A DNA stretch of 24,439 nucleotides from Gemmatimonadota bacterium (GTDB lineage Bacteria > Gemmatimonadota > Gemmatimonadetes > Gemmatimonadales > GWC2-71-9). The notes beneath the pieces were generated by a model. That model was not told the DNA's origin, did not search any database, and saw only the letters and a list, made by a program, of their open reading frames with translations. The number at the start of each line of letters is the position of its first letter. The stretch's first letter is position 1. The stretch spans positions 1 to 24,439 of the forward strand of contig QHUE01000075.1 of assembly GCA_003221825.1 (NCBI GenBank), read 5' to 3'. Shown in pieces: positions 1-6,853 of this stretch. A program made the position numbers and the translations under genes.

Positions 1-1275
1 GTTACCACGCAGACGCTCGGCATCGGCAACTCGCTGTAGGGCGATACCGTACGCCGCGGTCCTAAACGTCACCTTCCTTTCCTTGGCCAGGTCCCGCACC
101 GAAACGTACGCCTTCGTAATCGTGGCCTTGAGCTCGCGGTTCACCTGCTCGTGGGTCCAGCGGTATTGCTGAAGGTTCTGCGCCCACTCGTAATAACTGA
201 CCGTGACGCCGCCGGCGTTGGCGAGAAAGTCGGGGATGACCGCGATGCCGCGCTCCTGGAGAATCGAGTCGGCGGTTGGCGTCGTCGGCTCGTTGGCGCC
301 CTCGACGACGACCTTACAGTCGACCGTCTGGGCATTCGCTTCCTTCGTGATGACGCCGCCGAGCGCGGCGGGCACGAGCCAATCGCACGGAATCGTCCAC
401 AGCTCTTCGTTGGTGATGCGCTTGCCGCCGCTCCACTCGGGCACCGGCTTGCCTTGCGCGGTGTGCGCGAGCAGCCCGGGAATGTCGAGGCCCTTGTCGT
501 TGTAGACTCCGCCATCGACGGAGCTGACTGCAACAACTTTGGCGGCCGCCTCGCTGTCGAGCAGGCGGGCCAGGTGGCTGCCGACGTTGCCGAAGCCCTG
601 GATGACGACCCGTCCGCCCTTGAGCGGAATCCCGAAGTCACGCGCGTATTCCTGCATCACGTACATCACGCCGCGTCCCGTGGCCTCCTCGCGGCCAAGC
701 GACCCCCCCAACGCCACCGGTTTCCCGGTGACGACCGCGGGGCTGTACCCCTGCCGGCTCGAGTACTCGTCGAGAATCCAGGCCATCACTTGGGCGTTGG
801 TGTTGACGTCGGGAGCGGGGATATCGCGGTAGGGACCGAGGACGATCGCGATGCGCTGCGTGAAGCGGCGGGTCAGCCGCTCCAGCTCGAGTTTCGACAG
901 CTTTTTCGGATCGACGGTCACTCCGCCCTTGGCGCCGCCGAACGGAATGTCCATCAGCGCCGTCTTCCACGTCATGATCGTCGCGAGGCCCAGGACCTCG
1001 TCGTGATCCGCTTCGGGGTGATAGCGGATCCCCCCCTTGCAGGGCCCGCGCGCGCCGTTGTGCTGGATGCGATACCCGGTGAACACCTCGATCCGCCCGT
1101 CGTCCATGCGCACCGGCACCTCGACCTGCACCTCACGGAATGGCGACATCAGGATCTTCCGCATGTACGCTTCGAGGTTGATCAGATCGGCGGCGCGCTC
1201 GAACTGATTCTGGACGATCGCCTTGCCGGACATCGGCGCACGGCTGGCGCGGGGGGACGGTTCGGTTGCGGTCAT
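1..1275 (-). CDS. gdhA: Glutamate dehydrogenase (Glu/Leu/Phe/Val family), 3' end outside window
   Basis: Oxidative deamination of glutamate to 2-oxoglutarate and ammonia (or the reverse) with NAD(P), in the cytoplasm. The 425 visible codons run from ATG at 1275 to the window edge and lack only the last few residues expected for the roughly 420-430 aa family. Seen: the substrate-site segment CKGGIRYHP (residues 79-87), TWKTALMDIPFGGAKGG (102-118) with its conserved lysines, PAPDVNTN near residue 158, and the Rossmann segment VVIQGFGNVGSHLA that binds the cofactor, followed by VEGANEPTT and LANAGGVTVSYYEW. It lies 38 bp downstream of the TPR gene on the same strand and may be co-transcribed with it. 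Cofactor preference cannot be read with confidence. The family call is secure. Confidence 0.95.
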   Translation of the reverse strand, partial: MTATEPSPRASRAPMSGKAIVQNQFERAADLINLEAYMRKILMSPFREVQVEVPVRMDDGRIEVFTGYRIQHNGARGPCKGGIRYHPEADHDEVLGLATIMTWKTALMDIPFGGAKGGVTVDPKKLSKLELERLTRRFTQRIAIVLGPYRDIPAPDVNTNAQVMAWILDEYSSRQGYSPAVVTGKPVALGGSLGREEATGRGVMYVMQEYARDFGIPLKGGRVVIQGFGNVGSHLARLLDSEAAAKVVAVSSVDGGVYNDKGLDIPGLLAHTAQGKPVPEWSGGKRITNEELWTIPCDWLVPAALGGVITKEANAQTVDCKVVVEGANEPTTPTADSILQERGIAVIPDFLANAGGVTVSYYEWAQNLQQYRWTHEQVNRELKATITKAYVSVRDLAKERKVTFRTAAYGIALQRVADAERLRGN

Positions 1276-1294
1276 AGTTTGGACAGGCTAAGGC

Positions 1295-1308
1295 CACCCT
1301 TTAGGGTG
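1295..1308. repeat. Short inverted repeat between TPR gene and gdhA
   Basis: CACCCTTTAGGGTG forms a 6-bp stem with a 2-nt loop in the 38-bp gap upstream of gdhA. There is no following T tract on either strand, so it is a poor intrinsic terminator. It could be an operator or chance. Confidence 0.25.
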
Positions 1309-1313
1309 TGAAA

Positions 1314-2441
1314 TCATTGAGGACGGAGGCGGCGGCCCGCGAGTCGAGCGCCCGGGTGTTGCGCTTCGGTCACTGCCTGGACGGGATTCGGCGCGCGCTC
1401 CCGGCGCGTGCCTCCATCGGTCAACACGCCGATCACGTCGGTCGTCACGCCGGCGGCAATCTCGGCGGGATGCTCGAGGCCGAACACGAGACCGATCTGC
1501 TGGCTCGTCAGCCTTCCGACGATCCCGTTCCAGGTGCGATCGGCGGGCAGCGGCCGCAGGCCGACGATCAGGGGACAAACGGCCAGGTCGAGTGCGGCCG
1601 GTGTGACGAGCGGCGCTCCGACACGCTCGGCGAGATCGGTGCTCGCGGGGAATTCTGGGCCGAGCAGGATCACCTGCCCGAAATGCCAGCCGCAATTGGC
1701 GGCGACTTCGGCGAATGTCGCGACGATCGTCTCGTCGCTGGGTGCTACCGGTCCCGGCGTCGATGCCAGCACGACGCTGCCGGTCTCCGCAAACCAGCGC
1801 TCGGCAGAGGTCAGATCATCGGGACGCCGGGGGGCGTAGAATCCGTACCGGCGTGTCGTGGCGATCTCGTGCTCGGCGTCGGCGCGCTGCTCGGCATGCT
1901 CGGCCGCCTGGGCGGCGCCCTCGAAGGCGACTTCTGCTGCCTGATAGCGCCCCGCTTCGCGCAACACCTGCCCCCGCAGCTTGAGGGTGTCGGTGTGCGG
2001 CTCGAGCGCAAAGGCGCGGTCCAGCGCGAGCAGGGCCCGATTCCGGTCGCCGAGCTTGTACGCGGCATATCCGAGCTCGTGCCACACGAGCGCCAAATCG
2101 GGATCCGCTTCTACCGCACGCTCCAGCTCAGCCAGCGCCTCAGGATAGCGGCCGAGCTCCGTGAGGGCGGCACCCCGCAGCGTGTACGAGAAGCCGGTCT
2201 CCCCGAACGTCGCCCGGGCGCGGTCGGCAAGCTGCAGCGCCTCTTCGCCCCGGCCGCTGCTGCGCAACAGTTCGAAGTACTCGGCCCAGCAGGCCTTCAG
2301 CTCCGGCTTGGCCGCCAGCAGCTCGTCGTACGCAGACTGCGCGTCACGTGTCCGTCCTTCACGCGCGAGCCAGCGCGCGCGCGCCAGCGCCCGTTCGCTG
2401 CGGGCGTCTGGAAACAAGTCGTACGACGCGGTCGTCCGCAT
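1314..2441 (-). CDS. TPR-repeat protein with unknown C-terminal domain
   Basis: About 375 aa from ATG at 2441 (a TTG nine bases upstream is also in frame). Residues 18-185 are alpha-helical tetratricopeptide repeats with the usual small and aromatic positions (for example SYTLRGAALTELGRYPEALAELERAV, split here as SYTLRGAALTELG and RYPEALAELERAV, residues 85-110; LVWHELGYAAYKLGDRNRAL, 118-137). TPRs serve as protein-binding scaffolds. The remaining 190 residues look like an alpha/beta domain (VILLGPEF, LAVCPLIVGLRPL, IGLVFGLEHPAEIAAGV) that I do not recognise. There is no signal peptide, so it is probably cytoplasmic. It is divergent from the M20 gene across a 68-bp gap and sits directly upstream of gdhA, so a link to nitrogen metabolism is possible but unsupported by any motif. 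Confidence 0.8.
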   Translation of the reverse strand: MRTTASYDLFPDARSERALARARWLAREGRTRDAQSAYDELLAAKPELKACWAEYFELLRSSGRGEEALQLADRARATFGETGFSYTLRGAALTELGRYPEALAELERAVEADPDLALVWHELGYAAYKLGDRNRALLALDRAFALEPHTDTLKLRGQVLREAGRYQAAEVAFEGAAQAAEHAEQRADAEHEIATTRRYGFYAPRRPDDLTSAERWFAETGSVVLASTPGPVAPSDETIVATFAEVAANCGWHFGQVILLGPEFPASTDLAERVGAPLVTPAALDLAVCPLIVGLRPLPADRTWNGIVGRLTSQQIGLVFGLEHPAEIAAGVTTDVIGVLTDGGTRRERAPNPVQAVTEAQHPGARLAGRRLRPQ

Positions 2442-2509
2442 GGCGCTCAAATCTACCCGGGCTCCACTCGCTGGCTAGCAGCGACCCGTGTGTCTACATT
2501 TCTGCCGCC

Positions 2510-3687
2510 ATGGATCAAGAACGATTGCTGCGCGAGCTGAGCGAGTTTCTCAGGATTCCTTCTGTCTCGACATTGCCCGCACACAACCAGGATTGCCGTG
2601 CTGCCGCGGAATGGGTCGCCGCGGAACTGCGGCGCATCGGGTGTCACGACGTCGCGTTTCTCGGCAGCGACACGCATCCGGTCGTCTGGGGTCAGGGCCC
2701 AGAGGTGGCCGGTGCCCCGACACTACTGATCTACGGGCACTACGACGTGCAGCCGCCGGATCCACTCGCCGAGTGGACGACGCCGCCGTTCGAGCCGGCG
2801 CTGCGCGACGGCAAGCTCTACGCGCGTGGCTCCGCCGACGACAAGGGGCAGGTCTTCTGCCTGCTGAAGGCGATCAATTCCGCCAACCCTCGTGTCAATT
2901 TCCGGTTTTTGATCGAGGGGGAGGAGGAGTACGGCTCGAAAGTCTTGTTCGATCTGCTGAAGCGCGAGCCGCAGCGCGTTCGCGCCGATGCCGTGCTCGT
3001 TGCCGACATGTCGTACGTCGCGCCCGGCTGGCCCGCGGTCTACACGACGCTGCGCGGACTCTGTTATGCGGAGATTACGCTGCGCACGTCCAAGACCGAT
3101 CTCCACTCCGGCGAATACGGCGGCGCAGCGCCGAACGCGCATGAAGAGCTCGCCCGCCTTCTCGGGCGGTTGAAAGGCGCCGACGGGAAGATCAACATTC
3201 CCGGCTTCTATTCCACCGTGAAGCGCCCGTCACAGTCGGAGCTGGCCGCCTGGAAGAAACTGCCCTTCAACGAGAAAGACTTCCTGAAGCAGCGCGTGCA
3301 GGGGAAAGGTCTTGTCGGCCTCAAGCAGTACTCCGTCCTCGAGCGGCTGTGGGCGCTGCCCACGTTCGAAATCCACGGCATCCTGGGCGGCTTCACGGGA
3401 GAGGGGGCCAAGACCGTCATTCCCGCCGAGGCGACCGCCAAGGTCAGCATGCGGCTCGTGCCGAATCAGAAACTGGCGACGGTCGAGCGGCAGCTCGCGG
3501 CGGCGGTGCAGCGCGGATCCCCGTGGTTCCCGCGCTGGCGTCGGCGGGTGCCCCGGTGATCCTGACGGGCATTGGCCTGCCCGACGATCGACTGCACGCC
3601 CCCAACGAGAAGCTCGATCTCAAGCAGCTGTGGGACGGACTCAAGGTGTTTGGGCGGTTTTACGAGCTGCTCGGGGAGAGCCGCTAG
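2510..3687 (+). pseudogene. M20-family metallopeptidase (dipeptidase type), internal deletion plus frameshift
   Basis: N-terminal part from ATG 2510: zinc site residues H77 and D79 (YGHYDV), D110 (RGSADDKGQ), the catalytic/zinc glutamates E138-E139 (EGEEEYGS), D166 (ADM), and the dimerisation lid (LHSGEYGGAAPNAHEEL). The frame holds to about residue 333 (VERQLAAAV, near 3508) and then runs into a TGA at 3557. The proper C-terminus (IPVVPALASAGAPVILTG, then GLPDDRLHAPNEKL) continues in another frame to TAG at 3685, and it carries the last zinc histidine (codon 3595-3597). Joining the frames gives only about 390 residues against the roughly 450 usual in this family, so some 55-60 codons are missing between strand and active-site loop. 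As assembled it should not make active enzyme. No Shine-Dalgarno is seen; TACATT at 2495-2500 is a possible -10 element. The stop overlaps the converging molybdoenzyme gene by 4 bp. Confidence 0.85.
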
Positions 3688-4307
3688 CGCGCGATCCTCT
3701 TACTCGCGTTCCGAAACTTGTTGATTTCGTGTTGCGTCAGCCCGCGGCCGCCGTACCGCTCTTCCGTCCACGGATCGCCGCGCATGTGATAGCCGTTCTG
3801 CTCCCAGAAACCCGGCAAGTCCTCTTCTAACAACTCGAAGCCGCGCACCCACTTCGCGCTCTTCCAGAAATAGAGATGGGGGACCAGCAGGCGAGCCGGC
3901 CAGCCGTGTTCCGGCGTCAGCGGCTCGCCAGCCCAATTCAGCGCGATGAGGTTCTCCGGCCGGTCCAGATCGGACAACGGCAGGTTGGTCGTGAATCCCT
4001 GCTCCGCCACGACCAGACAATACTTGGCGGTTGGCTTCACCTGCGCCCGTCTCAATAGATCCTGGACGGGCACGCCCTCGAAATCGTTGTCGAGCCTGCT
4101 CCAGGTCGTGACACAGTGGATGTCGCAATGGACGGTCTTGCGCGGCAGAGCGGTGAATTCATTCCACGTCAGGGAGAATGGGCGCTCGACCATGCCGGAA
4201 ACGGTGAACGTCCATTTCGTTGTGTCGACGGTGGGCACATCGCCGTAATGCAGGACCGGCCACTTTGTCGTTTGGACTTGGCCGGGAGGGATGCGGGAGT
4301 CGGTCAC
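3684..4307 (-). CDS. Sulfite-oxidase-like molybdopterin-dependent oxidoreductase
   Basis: 207 aa from a GTG whose GTGA overlaps the lipB stop. This is the short, single-domain form of the sulfite oxidase/YedY (MsrP) molybdopterin fold. The expected Mo-binding cysteine is C65 in HCVTTWSR; downstream blocks WAGEPLTPEHGWPARLLVP (125-143) and YFWKSAKWVRG (146-156) fit the same family. There is no Tat signal and no haem domain, so it is probably a cytoplasmic enzyme needing an outside electron partner; its substrate is unknown. It is the last gene of the pdh/lip run, where its place may reflect convenience of expression and not a shared pathway. AAGGA sits just upstream, only one base from GTG, so the GTGA coupling probably matters more. 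Family call firm, reaction not. Confidence 0.88.
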   Translation of the reverse strand: MTDSRIPPGQVQTTKWPVLHYGDVPTVDTTKWTFTVSGMVERPFSLTWNEFTALPRKTVHCDIHCVTTWSRLDNDFEGVPVQDLLRRAQVKPTAKYCLVVAEQGFTTNLPLSDLDRPENLIALNWAGEPLTPEHGWPARLLVPHLYFWKSAKWVRGFELLEEDLPGFWEQNGYHMRGDPWTEERYGGRGLTQHEINKFRNASKRIAR

Positions 4308-4990
4308 GTCCTTAAGGACGCGTGCTCTTGCCGAGCCGCCCCTTCAGGGGACGGAATAACGGAGACTCCAAACGCGTTTTCGAAACCTGCTATCACTGCG
4401 CCAACACTCTCATCCCACAACCTTTCCCGTTTCCCTTTTACCGTTTCCCGCTCAACGGAAGTCATCTCGACTCCCTGAATCCCGCACGGCACGATCCGAT
4501 CGAAGTGTGCGAGATCGGTCGTGACGTTGAGCGCGAACCCGTGCCAGGTCACCCATTGCTTCACGTGAATGCCGATGCTCGCGATCTTCCTGCCGCGCGT
4601 CCAAACGCCGGTGAAGCCCGCATTGCGTTCCGCCGGAATGTCGAGCACGGCGAGGGCGGCGATGAGCGCTTGCTCCAGCGTGCGCAGGTACCAGTGCAGA
4701 TCCCGCTTATAGGCGCTGAGATCGAGAATTGGGTAGCCGACCAGCTGGCCGGGGCCGTGAAACGTAACGTCGCCACCCCGTTCGACCTCGAAGACCTCGA
4801 TCCCGCTGGGCTCGAGCAGATTCCCGACGTGCGAATTGCGGCCCAGCGTGACGACGGGCGGGTGCTCCAGTAGCAACAACACGTCATGCGGCAGCCGTCC
4901 CGCGATCCGGTCCTCCGCGAGCTGCCGCTGCCAGTCGAGCGCCTCGGCGTACGGGATCGTCCCCGCCTCGATAACCTCCAGCACCTTCAC
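4304..4990 (-). CDS. lipB: Octanoyl-[acyl carrier protein]:protein N-octanoyltransferase
   Basis: LipB moves octanoate from ACP to the lipoyl-domain lysine, the first step of endogenous lipoate synthesis; LipA in the same run finishes it. 228 aa, normal for the family. Seen: RGGDVTFHGPGQLVGYP (71-87), catalytic lysine K135 in GRKIASIG, WHGFALNV (149-156), and catalytic cysteine C169 in IVPCGIQG. The GTG start at 4990 is chosen because it overlaps the upstream stop (GTGA), has GGAGG four bases ahead, and places LEVIEAG at the usual N-terminus; a longer frame upstream is only a shadow of the membrane-protein gene. Oddity: residues about 181-190 (ETVKGKRER) are encoded by a degenerate heptamer repeat at 4422-4449, in a stretch where the family is normally less charged. 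Confidence 0.95.
   Translation of the reverse strand: MKVLEVIEAGTIPYAEALDWQRQLAEDRIAGRLPHDVLLLLEHPPVVTLGRNSHVGNLLEPSGIEVFEVERGGDVTFHGPGQLVGYPILDLSAYKRDLHWYLRTLEQALIAALAVLDIPAERNAGFTGVWTRGRKIASIGIHVKQWVTWHGFALNVTTDLAHFDRIVPCGIQGVEMTSVERETVKGKRERLWDESVGAVIAGFENAFGVSVIPSPEGAARQEHASLRT
4422..4449. repeat. Four-unit heptamer array inside lipB
   Basis: Four adjacent 7-mers on the plus strand, CTTTCCC, GTTTCCC, TTTTACC and GTTTCCC, two of them identical. They lie within the lipB coding sequence near its 3' end. Confidence 0.75.
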
Positions 4991-5409
4991 CGAACCTCCA
5001 TCCCCTTGCCTCGAATCGCCCAGCGCGTCGCAACGATCGCGAACGCGATGTTGAGCAACAGCCAGACGACCAACCCCAGGACGCCGAGGAAGCGATCCAG
5101 CAGCGCGGCCAGGAAGCCGACCAGGCATGCTCCCACGGCGGCCAGCACGGTGATCACGCCGCGTTGCCAGATATTCTCGAGCGCGACGCTGCGGTACCAG
5201 GCGACAACGCCGCCTACGCCGACCGCCGCAACGAGGCCGGCGACGAGCGGATTGCCGGCCGTGTCGTGGTACACGGCGGGCTCGAGGTCGCCCCGGAGAA
5301 TCGCGGCCGCGATCTGCGCTGCCGTGAGGCAGGCCGCGCCGAATCCCACGCCTGACGCGAGGGAGCCGAGCCCGAGGGCGAGCGGGTCCTTGACCGGTTC
5401 GTCGCTCAA
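4987..5409 (-). CDS. Small polytopic membrane protein of unknown function
   Basis: 140 aa starting at a TTG whose TTGA overlaps the lpdA stop; it ends inside the lipB start (GTGA). Four hydrophobic segments can be seen: around residues 12-38 (GLGSLASGVGFGAACLTA onward), 53-74 (NPLVAGLVAAVGVGGVVAWY), 86-104 (VLAAVGACLVGFLAALL) and 108-128 (LGVLGLVVWLLLNIAFAIV). Short charged loops separate them. No family motif is recognised. Its place between lpdA and lipB, with overlaps at both ends, shows co-expression with the pyruvate dehydrogenase operon, but gives no function. The TTG start is inferred from the overlap and the absence of a better codon. Confidence 0.75.
   Translation of the reverse strand: MSDEPVKDPLALGLGSLASGVGFGAACLTAAQIAAAILRGDLEPAVYHDTAGNPLVAGLVAAVGVGGVVAWYRSVALENIWQRGVITVLAAVGACLVGFLAALLDRFLGVLGLVVWLLLNIAFAIVATRWAIRGKGMEVR
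4995..4999 (-). promoter_or_regulatory. Shine-Dalgarno for lipB
   Basis: GGAGG on the minus strand, four bases before GTG 4990, lying within the last codons of the preceding membrane-protein gene. It decides the lipB start. Confidence 0.75.
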
Positions 5410-6797
5410 ATGTTCAGGACGCGGCCGAGTGAATCGAGCGCCGCCTCGCCGATCGCTTCCGACATCGTGGGATGGGCGTGAATCGCGAGATCGACCTCTT
5501 CGACGGTGTATTCGTTCTCGCGGGCCACCGCCAGCTCGTGAATCATCTCGGAGGCGTGGGCGCCCACGATATGCGCGCCGAGGATCTCGCCGTACTTCTT
5601 GTCCCGGAGGATCTTCACGAAGCCCTCAGTTTCGCCGGTGCCGCGCGCCCGCCCGTTCGCGGAGAAGGGAAACTTGCCCGCGACGTAGTCGAGCTTCTTT
5701 TCCTTACACTGATCTTCCGTCAGCCCGATACTCGCGACTTCCGGATGGCAATACGTCACGCTCGGCACGTTGTCGTACTTGATCGGATGCGGCTTTTGGC
5801 CCGCGACGATCTCCGCGACGATGACGCCTTCGCGGCTGCCCTTGTGGGCCAGCATCGGAGGACCGGCGACGTCGCCGATCGCATAGTACCCCGGGGTGCT
5901 CGTCTGCAGGTTTTTGTCCACCTTGATGAAACCGCGGTCGGTCAGCTGGATGCCGCATTCCTTGAGGCCGATGTTCTCGGTATTCACCGCACGGCCCGCA
6001 GCCATCAAGACCGCCGCCGCAGCAACCTGCTTTTTTTCGCCGGCGGTCTCTACGTCGAGCGTGACCTTGTCCTTGCCGACGTTGGCCTTCGTGACCTTGG
6101 CGCCGGCGATGACCTCGATCCCACGCTTCCGGTAGCTCTTGTTCAGCGTATCAGACGACTCGGCATCCTCGAGCGGGAGGATCCGGGGCAACGCTTCGAT
6201 GACTGTGACTTTGACGCCGAATGCGTTGAAAATGTCGGCGAACTCCATGCCTACGGCGCCCGCGCCGATGATGGCCAGGCTCTCGGGTACGCGCTCCATG
6301 ACCAGCGCTTCGTCGGACGAAATGACCGTCGTCTTGTTGATTTCGAGGCCGATCTGCGGAATACCTTTGACGCGTGAACCGGTGGCAATGACGACGGCCT
6401 TCTTCGCTTCGTGCACGTCACTCCCGACCTTCACCTTCCTGCCGGGCTGGAGCACACCAGTACCCTTCACGACGGTGATCTTGTGCTTCTTCATGAGGAA
6501 CTCGACGCCTTTCGAGTTCTGATCGCTCACGCGGCGCGAGCGCTTCATCGCGATGCCGTAGTCGGTCTTGACGCCGCTCGCGTCGACGCCGAAGTCCTTC
6601 GACTCTTTCAGCAGGCCGGCGATGTACGCAGAGTGCAGCAAGGCCTTGGTCGGGATGCACCCGATGTTGACGCACACGCCGCCGAGCTTGTCCTGCTCCA
6701 CGACGGCCGTCGTGAGGCCGAGCTGGGCGCAGCGAATCGCGCAGACGTATCCCGCGGGGCCGCCGCCCAAAACGATTACGTCGAATTGATTCGCCAC
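5406..6797 (-). CDS. lpdA: Dihydrolipoyl dehydrogenase (E3)
   Basis: FAD flavoenzyme that reoxidises dihydrolipoyl groups on E2 and reduces NAD+. 463 aa from GTG 6797, family-typical. Seen: FAD-binding VIVLGGGPAGY (8-18), redox disulfide C42/C47 in GGVCVNIGCIPTKAL, NAD-binding AIIGAGAVGMEFADIF, second FAD motif YAIGDVAG, and the C-terminal catalytic pair H442/E447 in HAHPTMSEAIGEA. The start is chosen because MANQFDVIVLGGG is the usual N-terminus and AGGAT lies upstream; an in-frame extension would read back into the palindromic repeat at 6819-6846. It follows pdhC after 56 bp, the widest gap in the core operon, and overlaps the next gene by 4 bp. Confidence 0.96.
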   Translation of the reverse strand: MANQFDVIVLGGGPAGYVCAIRCAQLGLTTAVVEQDKLGGVCVNIGCIPTKALLHSAYIAGLLKESKDFGVDASGVKTDYGIAMKRSRRVSDQNSKGVEFLMKKHKITVVKGTGVLQPGRKVKVGSDVHEAKKAVVIATGSRVKGIPQIGLEINKTTVISSDEALVMERVPESLAIIGAGAVGMEFADIFNAFGVKVTVIEALPRILPLEDAESSDTLNKSYRKRGIEVIAGAKVTKANVGKDKVTLDVETAGEKKQVAAAAVLMAAGRAVNTENIGLKECGIQLTDRGFIKVDKNLQTSTPGYYAIGDVAGPPMLAHKGSREGVIVAEIVAGQKPHPIKYDNVPSVTYCHPEVASIGLTEDQCKEKKLDYVAGKFPFSANGRARGTGETEGFVKILRDKKYGEILGAHIVGAHASEMIHELAVARENEYTVEEVDLAIHAHPTMSEAIGEAALDSLGRVLNI

Positions 6798-6818
6798 GAA
6801 GGATCCTGGTTCGTTTGG

Positions 6819-6846
6819 GTAGGGGCGCAGCATGCTGCGCCCCTAC
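6819..6846. repeat. 28-bp perfect palindrome (REP-like), copy 1
   Basis: Two 14-base arms without a loop: GTAGGGGCGCAGCA followed by its exact reverse complement. It lies 7 bp after the pdhC stop and 21 bp before the lpdA start. A second, one-mismatch copy is at 13503-13530. In RNA it would form a strong GC-rich hairpin between the E2 and E3 messages. There is no T tract, so it is more like a repetitive extragenic palindrome or RNA-stability element than a terminator. Confidence 0.9.
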
Positions 6847-6853
6847 GTCATTG

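Noticed and set aside
1295..1308. Intrinsic terminator between TPR gene and gdhA
   Set aside because: Stem of only 6 bp and no U tract; kept only as a weak inverted repeat.
151..1311. Long plus-strand open frame of 386 codons opposite gdhA
   Set aside because: It is a shadow of glutamate dehydrogenase, whose motifs on the minus strand are unmistakable; high GC keeps antisense frames open.
5406..6833. Longer lpdA start at 6833
   Set aside because: It would begin inside the palindromic repeat and add residues that E3 proteins lack; GTG 6797 gives the standard N-terminus.
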